Source of the DNA: Hormiphora californensis
Taxonomy: Eukaryota; Ctenophora; Tentaculata; Cydippida; Pleurobrachiidae
Length of the DNA stretch: 64,000 nt
Direction of reading: 5' to 3'
Assembly: GCA_020137815.1 (NCBI GenBank)
Contig: CM035352.1
Coordinates: forward strand, 6,059,159 to 6,123,158
Shown: one piece after another, positions 57,453 through 64,000 of the stretch
Numbering within the stretch: the first letter of the stretch is position 1
Layout: every line of letters starts with the position of its first letter
Program-made: the position numbers and the translations under genes
The notes under the pieces: model-generated
Told to the model about the DNA's origin: nothing
What the model saw: the letters and a program-made list of their open reading frames with translations, nothing else
Database searches by the model: none

Positions 57453-57879
57453 TTTTCGCGTTGCTTACAGGTTTCTATAGCTCAACATATTTTGTTTGCC
57501 AATGAGTTGATAACGTTAGCATAAGGTAATGGTGTCTTTGACATCTTTTCAGCAACGTACAGCTATAGCAAAAGACCCTAGGTTTCTTTGACCTATTGGA
57601 ATAAAACGATAACAAGGCGAAAGAGGACATATTAGATCAATATTTGTGAAAAAATGGTTGGTTAAATTGTTTCACGTGTTTATTAACGCGTTGCCATTTA
57701 ACCAACATAACGCTTTGTTTTCTCATTTCCAGTTTTTTTATTTTCTGTTGTGCGTCGCCAGTTGTTTTTTTTGCAGCTCATGATCCCAAAGAGATAGCAC
57801 CTCGATTACACACGCATTATATGGGCTACCTTTGCGCTTGCCAGCGCAGTGATGTATTGTATAGAATATTTAGCATAAC
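57453..57879. promoter_or_regulatory. Upstream region of the leftward morphogenesis cluster
   Basis: About 430 bp between the glycoprotein start and the right TIR. AT-rich, no ORF. It is the likely promoter region for the minus-strand genes 57452-53643. Confidence 0.4.
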
Positions 57880-59331
57880 TGTATGGTACTGTATGGTACT
57901 GTAGGGTACTAGTAGGGTACTGTTGGGTATTAGTAGGGTACTGTAGGGTACTAGTAGGGTACTAGTATGGTACTGCAGGTTACTAGTATGGTACTGTAGG
58001 GTACTAGTAGGGTACTAGTAGGGTACTAGTATGGTACTGCAGGGTACTAGTAGGGTACATACATTACATTGCATATTGCTAGTACGGTGCTAGCACGGTG
58101 TTAGTATGGTACACCTGAGGAGGGGGAAAATATGCGAATTTTGCATAAATTGGATAATAATAAAGGGTTTTTAGTATACCGCTCAGTCCAGACAGGGCTG
58201 GATCATTGACATGAGTCCAACACTGCCCAGATTCAGAGCGGTACACCAAGGTTGCTAATATCCTGACTCACTTAGAACAAAATAGACACATCTACTGATT
58301 ATATACTCCAAAAATTGAAAAAAGCCTAAGGAAAAACGGGACACATAAACTTCTGGAAAACAACTTGTTAGCTGAAATTAAATAACAGACTATAAATCGA
58401 GATAAAGAAACAAAGCCAGTAGCCCTCATGCTACAAACAAAAGTCAGCCCAACTGCATCAGCAGCCCCCCTGCTATAATAGCCCTAGGAAGGGAAATAGT
58501 AAGGAATTGCTATGCTAGAATTGCCTGCTCGACACGGGAAAGGGGAAGGATAGGACACCTCCGATTACAACTCTGAAGCAGATCCGAATGCCTCCTGAAA
58601 CAACCTTGTCTTTAGTCTTGTGTAATTACATAATTATGCATAATTAAACATAATTATGTAATTATTCGAAGTGTAGTAGGGGCGTTACAGGGGATGACGT
58701 CACAACAGTGACGTCATCCCCTGTGACGTCATTGCCTGTGCTCGTTTCCTACAATTCCAACTACTGGCTATTTCTAGAATTCAGTCAAAAAGCCCTTTTT
58801 TCACTTTGAATTACTGTGGCTCGGGACCTAGTCGGTCTTTTATCAAGATTTAGCGCTCAAAATATGAATTAAACCATGCTCTATATGACCCTGAAGTTAT
58901 TTGGTGGTTTTGGGTATCTTAGAAGGTCTAAAATTGAAGTTGAAAAAAGTCGTGCAAATACGAGCAAATTTTTCTGGCTTTTGGGGCCATATTTCGAGCA
59001 ATTATTAGCCTCCTACTCCACTCCCGCAACTTTTTCGGCTCAAAATTGGTTGTTTGCGATGACAACAGCTAATAGAATGAACTACTTCATGAGCAAAATA
59101 GGTCGTTTTCCAAAATTGTTGCTTGCATTTTGACGATTTTTTGGAAAGTGAGACGGTAGTATGGTCAAACACTAGAAAATGGGGTGTAGCCTTGGGGAAA
59201 AGTTCGTCAGATCTTTACCAAGGATGTTAGGATACCAAAATTGTGTCAGGAACTAGGTACTATAAAAATTTTATTGCCCCGATGAACATGAAGCAACTAA
59301 ATCGCAATTGAAAATCATTATGAATCACTCT
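57880..59331. repeat. Polinton right terminal inverted repeat with insertion
   Basis: 57882-58167 and 58623-58764 match the left TIR inverted, including (GGGTACTAGTA)n units, CTAGCACGGTGTTAGTATGG and the TGACGTCA palindromes. A 455-bp insertion at 58168-58622 interrupts it. The outer part (58765-59331) differs from the left end except in the terminal 25 bases, and is about 320 bp longer. Confidence 0.85.
58168..58622 (-). mobile_element. Short retroelement-like insertion in the right TIR
   Basis: The left TIR is continuous where this interrupts (GGATAA|TTACATAATT). TAAT occurs on both sides. On the minus strand the insert ends in AAAAACCCTTTATTATT, a tail like that of 5'-truncated non-LTR or SINE elements. 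No ORF. It contains ACCGCTCAGTCC and inverted GGACTCATG/CATGAGTCC words near 58205. Confidence 0.6.
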
Positions 59332-59373
59332 AATATATTCTAGATCTGGTTAATAAAGCTGGTTATAAATTAT

Positions 59374-59449
59374 GGCGGCAGGGTGGTGTAGTGGCCAGTA
59401 CACTCGCCTTCCATGCATTAGGTCCAGGGTTCGATCCTGGTCTAGCGCA
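59374..59449 (+). ncRNA. tRNA-Gly-like sequence (SINE head or pseudogene)
   Basis: A perfect T-arm (CCAGG GTTCGAT CCTGG), a D-arm (GTGT...ACAC) and a CGCCTTCCATGC region resembling the anticodon arm of tRNA-Gly (TCC). The acceptor strands do not pair and the anticodon stem is poor, so it is probably a tRNA-derived SINE or pseudogene. It lies 43 bp outside the Polinton right end. Confidence 0.45.
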
Positions 59450-60193
59450 TGTCGTCTAGTCCACCAAGCTATGATTGGTAGGGGCTCTCTTGAGAGACCC
59501 GAAAGCAACACGAGTGTGTATGTTGTGGGGTGGCGCCTGGCTACGCTGCAGAGTAAATCTGTACCGGAAGGACCGTGGCTGAACGTTATTGAAAGGGATA
59601 TCAGCACCCCCGGCACTGGAATTATCTTAGCCGTCCTGCTTTGCTTTGTTATAAATTCCCTGGAAGTGAAAACATGCATGTGGGTTGGTGGACTACGTTG
59701 CCCGTTTGGTGAGTCCAGAGGGTCAACTGCATCGTCAGGACTCAGGGTGGTACCGGCCGTACCCCGTGATCGTGTTTTCATTGACAATTGACAGTGCAGG
59801 CGTCTCTATTAGAGACGCCTACATTAGATCATTAGAGACTCTCTAATTATCATAATTTCCACAGTTGCCAATATAAAACAACAGTGGTTTATCTATTCTT
59901 TTGTTAGCTGATACCTATTGGCAATACGTCCTATATTGTCAGACACTGACTGTACATCGCGCAACCTCGATGCACAGTCAGACCCCAAACACAGCTTTAG
60001 AACGCGCAAAGATCAACACGCGGCGCGGTTTACACATTTTCAACACTTGTTCTTGTAAAAAAAGCTTCGCGCGACTTTCCCACGGTGCGTGGGAAAAGTG
60101 AGAGACGCATTTAGGCTAACGAGAGAGAAGAGTAGGCGCACGATAGCACTTGCTTTGCGCGTCGCGACTCAGAAACAAGTAGACTCTTTGGGG
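59450..60193. other. Spacer, possible SINE body
   Basis: 59450-59790 follows the tRNA-like head and may be its SINE body; no poly-A or short tandem tail was identified. 60105-60160 shares CTAACGAGAGAGAAGAGT with the palindrome at 30303-30527. No gene is accepted. Confidence 0.4.
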
Positions 60194-60279
60194 TAAGACC
60201 GTCCTCGCTACGCGAGGCCGCTACGCGGCCTCACGTAGCCGCACCGGGCCTTCGGCCCGGTGCGGAGAGGACGGTCTTA
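60194..60279. repeat. Three-way-junction (T-shaped) palindrome
   Basis: Outer stem: TAAGACCGTCCTC (60194-60206) pairs perfectly with 60267-60279. Between them are two hairpins. Arm 1 is 60207-60239 (15-bp stem, one mismatch, loop TAC). Arm 2 is 60240-60264 (CGCACCGGGCC/GGCCCGGTGCG, perfect 11 bp around TTC). Two bases (GA) remain unpaired at the junction. GC content is far above the surroundings. The layout is that of a T-shaped hairpin; its identity is unknown. Confidence 0.85.
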
Positions 60280-60891
60280 TATGAGACAAGTCCTATACTG
60301 GCTATAGTTAATCACTATTAGTTATAGCTATTGCCTCTGAGTGGGCAGACGAATATCATGGAAATGTTTTATATTATTGCATCTCTACCACGTATGCTCG
60401 TGAGAAAAGTTTTTTCCTACCAGTAACATGCAGTTACGTACCCGTAGCTGCAGCAGCACCGCATACAACAAGCCCCCAGACGGCTTGGAAGCACTAACCG
60501 TGACGTCATTGATCACGTGTCCAACGCACTCTCTCTCTCACGTGGGTCATGAGGAACATATCATGTAGCGTATGTTGCATAACAAGCATCAAAACGAGTT
60601 GTATCCGTTATTATATGCATACAATATTGGTGTGTGTTAGTAAAGTTAGGCACGTACAACGAATCTGTGTCCCACAGTTGGCTCTCGGTGGGTTCTGTCA
60701 ACCCTTTTGATATGTTTGAGACATTTCCCGTTGGTGTAATGTGATATATGCGAAAAAGACAGATCCCTCGATTTACGATCGATACGATTGCCCCAGTTCT
60801 AATACTATATAGTATATTACAATTTATAACTAAACGTTTAATCAAAACACCTGAACTAGATTGCTCATAATATATAAAAAGAAAGCCCAGA
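60280..60891. other. Upstream region of the secreted multidomain gene
   Basis: No gene is recognised. TATATAAAAAGAAAG at 60870-60884 is a plausible TATA-containing start region about 15-20 bp before the ATG at 60892. Confidence 0.45.
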
Positions 60892-62112
60892 ATGAGGGGG
60901 GCGTTCCTTATCGTCCTATTAATTGGGGAGACTCTATCGTTTTGTAAGTGTTTATAATATTTTACATTTTATTGGGAAATCAGATAGGAAATAGTAGTCC
61001 ATGATTTTGATTTCTTTACTACAAGCGAAGTCCTAGTTACGAAAAATTGTTCAATATATCGCTTTGAAAGTATACATTGTTTACAATAAAAATGCTAGTG
61101 AAAAAGTGTAAAAGTATACTTGCGAGACTCAATGAATCAATGAATCAATGATTTTGTAATTTCAGCCCTGGACGGCTCTGGTACAGGAAACACCGATAGT
61201 GATATTGAATGTGGCAGCACCCAAGTTGCGGTTGATGGAGAATGCCGTGAGTTTAGTCTTTTTGTCTTTTTCTTGTTTCACATAATATAATTTGTCCCAC
61301 TTTATTAGTAATCCAACAATATTGGTACTCTCACTTTATTAAAGTAATCCCAGTGCTTTCTAAGGTTTTATTTTCAGGAACATGTATTGAAGGCACATAT
61401 ATTGGATCGGATGATTGCTACGATTGCCCTATCGGCACCTACAGTATTATAGAGGGAGCCACGAGTTGTACCAGTTGTACCGGTGGCAATTCCACTATAT
61501 CCACTGGATCTGATAGTGAGGATTACTGCGTCGGTTAGTACAACCCACCAGGGGGGAGGGGGTCCCCCACCTCGTCCCTCAGCTGTCATCAGCATTCCTC
61601 ACAAGTCACAACTCTCTAAATTTGTTTGCCGTTCCAGTACCAAACATATAAACTTTAAACAGAGGTGTGCACGGTATACGCTTGGGATTACGCTACAACA
61701 ACGCCGGTGGCCGGAACGAACGTTATAGCCGGTGCTTCGATAACCCATCTGTGTTCCGATGGAGCCGTCTACGAGGGGAGCAACTCTTACACGGAGACCT
61801 GCGATCCAAGCACCTTCGACGATTACACCAAATCGTGCCGAAGTGAGTAAAATTGTCCATTTTATCTTTATGTATCTAGCTGATGTGCTTTCATCAAAAC
61901 GGTGCACCCTGAGAAACATATAATCTCCCTGATTAACTACACTTCCACCCTCAGCTGTGTCTGCGGAAGTTGACGACGTGAACGTGATACCGGGCGAGGA
62001 TGTTACGTTTAGTTGTGTTATCCAAAGCACACAGGAACCTACATCCTGTGATTTGACAATTGGGTCAACAACTGCTACCGTCTCTCCCACGTGAGTTTAT
62101 TTTGTGTGAGAC

Positions 62113-62155
<43 letters not shown>

Positions 62156-63207
62156 CAGAGACAGAGAGACAGAGAGACAGAGAGACAGAGAGACAGAGAG
62201 ACAGAGAGACAGAGAGACAGAGAGACAGAGAGACAGAGAGACAGAGAGACAGAGACAGAGACAGACAGAGAGACAGAGAGACAGAGACAGAGACAGAGAC
62301 AGAGACAGAGACAGAGACAGAGACAGAGACAGAGACAGAGACAGAGACAGAGACAGAGACAGAGACAGTACGCACACAGATATCCACAGTGAAAAAAATG
62401 ACTATCTTTGATTGGACTGACATGATAGTACAGCTTCTGTTGGCTTTTAAAACGTTTTAAATAATGCTTATATCCCGAGTTGTTGTCCCCCTTACTCAAC
62501 AAATCCCGAGATAATTTGAATTTATCAAATGAAACGGTTATTGACTGCGGCTCATGATGGATTTGAATATTAGTGGAGATTGTTTATAAACAATCTCGGG
62601 TTGTTTGAACATGATTATTTAAAAGGATTCTTTTTTCAAAGAGGTCCGTCCATACTCCATATGATAAATGATTGCGGAGAATGGATATATTGATTCACTA
62701 AAGAAAAATAAAAAACTGAGTATTAGGGGAAATCACATATTCGTGCACGGATTTTCAGCGGAGGGAAATCACACTGGTTGCAATGTAATTTGTGTCAATG
62801 CTCTGCAAGAATCCCGTGTGGCGGTCGTGCTCAGCAGGTTTTACCCCGAAATCCGAATTGTGTCAGAAAATTTCACACTTAGAGCGTTGTACGCGATTTC
62901 CAGCCAGCAGCAGTGTGATTTTACTCTGCTGGGATTCCGTGCATTTGGTGTGATTTCCCCTAACTAGATACATATAGATGGTCTAAGCGATACAGTTTCC
63001 CTGTCCAGCTATACAGGTCTGCCACAAATTATGCCACAAATTATGTTTTCACACCTCACAGGTATGTACCGGAAGACGGCGATGCCGATGCCTACTATCT
63101 TTGCTTTTCGGACGTTACTATAGCAACGTACAACAATGATTTCTCATGTGTCGTGAATTATACTGACGGTACAGCTGAGAATGTATATGAGGACATCAAC
63201 ACTCTCG
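60892..63207 (+). CDS. Secreted or receptor protein with Cys-rich (GCC2/GCC3-like), CCP-like and Ig-like modules, 5' part
   Basis: Exons 60892-60943, 61166-61246, 61378-61533, 61663-61842, 61955-62090, 63062-63207, all GT-AG, give 250 codons and remain open in phase 1, so the gene continues downstream. Exon 1 is a signal peptide ([17 protein letters not shown]). Exon 3 has the ephrin-receptor-like/GCC2 pattern [20 protein letters not shown] followed by TSCTGG. Exon 4 resembles a sushi module (VCTVYAWDY...[10 protein letters not shown]...TCD...SCR). Exons 5-6 form an Ig-like domain ([11 protein letters not shown] ... YYLCFSDV). Exons 2-4 are symmetric 1-1, as in shuffled extracellular modules. 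Intron 5 holds a microsatellite and a MITE. A recognition or adhesion role is inferred. Confidence 0.8.
62109..62368. repeat. (AGAGAC)n-type microsatellite in intron 5
   Basis: Purine-rich GAGA, GAGACA and GACAGA units over about 260 bases. Frames through it are artefacts. Confidence 0.95.
62723..62963. mobile_element. MITE with TTAGGGGAAATCACA ends in intron 5
   Basis: TTAGGGGAAATCACA at 62723 is inverted at 62949-62963. Inner arms GCACGGATTTTCAGC and GCTGGGATTCCGTGC. The first ten bases match the MITE at 27879-28138. Confidence 0.75.
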
Positions 63208-64000
63208 GTAAGGGGCATACTAACCCATAATATGATTGGTTTTATAACTTTGTGATGTAATTTACTTTTCTCTTTAGAATTATCACATGCATAATATATG
63301 ATATAAAATATAATATATACCAATATAGTTAGAACTCAGAGTCTAACAGACGAGGCATTGTTTAACGGGCCTTTTGTCTATAGCATAATCCATTATTCTT
63401 TTTTCAAGTAGAAAACATGCGAAACCGCAATCTCTTCTACGTCAATGTAGCTCCAAGATCATTCATAGACTCCGATCTAACAAAGTTTAACAAAGTTATA
63501 TGAAGCAATTTAATATCTGTTAATATATGCCCCCCCCCCCCCCGTACTATGACCGCAACGTGACTATTATATATAACTAGAAAGCCCATTGAAGTCCTGC
63601 AACAGCCCCCCCCCCCCACCCGTCTCTATGCCCCCCCCCCCCCTCTTACTCTGAATAACATGTAGAATCAGTCAGGTGATAAAGATCCGTAGAATTGTAG
63701 CTGTGTAGAGAATCAACGGGGTACGTAGGTAGAAAGGCTTTGGCAATCATGGCAGTAGATCCCAAAACACCACAGGTTAACACACAACAAACAACCAACA
63801 ACATGCACGTGCAGTATCCCCCCAAAACCTCCAATACCCCTCCCAAGCCACCTCCCAGGGCAACCCCCCACTATTTGCACGTGATGATAGGACATACTCA
63901 TCACCACGCCACGCATTTGCTTAATTATAATAAGGACTAGAAAGCCCATTGTTAAGTCCTACAACAGCCCCCCCCCCCACCCGTCTTTATGTCTCTCCCC
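63208..64000. other. Intron or spacer with poly-C tracts and a direct repeat
   Basis: C runs of 10-15 at 63530, 63607, 63633 and 63970. ACTAGAAAGCCCATTG followed by AAGTCCT.CAACAGCCCCC occurs at about 63578 and again at about 63938. No further exon of the secreted gene was found before the window ends. Confidence 0.5.

Noticed and set aside
59372-59791. 139-codon ORF just right of the Polinton
   Set aside because: It overlaps the tRNA-like sequence and a probable SINE body; both strands are open, and no protein motif is present.
60194-60279. Rho-independent terminator or tRNA
   Set aside because: The GC hairpins lack a T run, the context is eukaryotic, and the fold has two arms on one stem with no tRNA boxes.
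62060-62502. Arg/Asp/Glu-rich and Leu/Ser/Cys-rich frames
   Set aside because: Microsatellite translations in intron 5 of the secreted gene.

Overview
The window is eukaryotic and very probably metazoan. Genes are split by short GT-AG introns, most DNA is transposon-derived, microsatellites are abundant, and there are no bacterial operons. Compact introns, an intron-bearing Polinton, small secreted proteins and a mosaic secreted Ig/Cys-rich gene would fit an early-branching animal such as a demosponge. That placement is inference; no single marker proves it.

Layout. 1-5115: a nest of retrotransposons (CR1-like RT fragment, broken RTE-like copy, TTAA-flanked DNA element, and inside that an RTE-like element with an intact ORF of about 983 codons). 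6000-8930: a foldback element, an ORF1-only retroelement and simple repeats. 9636-12677: a decayed CR1-like element. 13360-16350: MITEs, one carrying a 5'-truncated RNase H retroelement with clear target-site duplications. 16560-27460: three tandem paralogous two-exon genes (A, B, C) for small secreted six-cysteine proteins, with many foldback elements between and inside them. 27880-31230: MITEs, a (TC)n tract, a two-TM protein gene and a palindromic minisatellite element. 32326-36953: a CR1-like element with a CCCH zinc-finger ORF1 and an EN-RT ORF2 split by an 895-bp element with an 8-bp TSD. 36954-41935: sparse. 41936-59331: a full-length Polinton/Maverick of 17.4 kb. 59332-64000: a tRNA-like relic, a striking three-way-junction palindrome at 60194-60279, and the 5' part of a multi-exon secreted or receptor gene.

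The Polinton is the centrepiece. Mosaic terminal inverted repeats enclose a 16-exon protein-primed DNA polymerase B (exons sum to exactly 1215 codons), a chromodomain integrase, an FtsK/HerA-type packaging ATPase, an adenovirus-type protease, double-jelly-roll major and single-jelly-roll minor capsid proteins, a Gly-rich basic protein resembling a membrane-active virion protein, and several unassigned genes. One of the latter is a predicted N-glycosylated type I membrane protein. Two genes, the protease and an unassigned one, each carry a single in-frame stop, so the copy is nearly intact but probably not autonomous.

Exon joins were made by hand from GT-AG signals, reading phase and family motifs. 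No database search was run.
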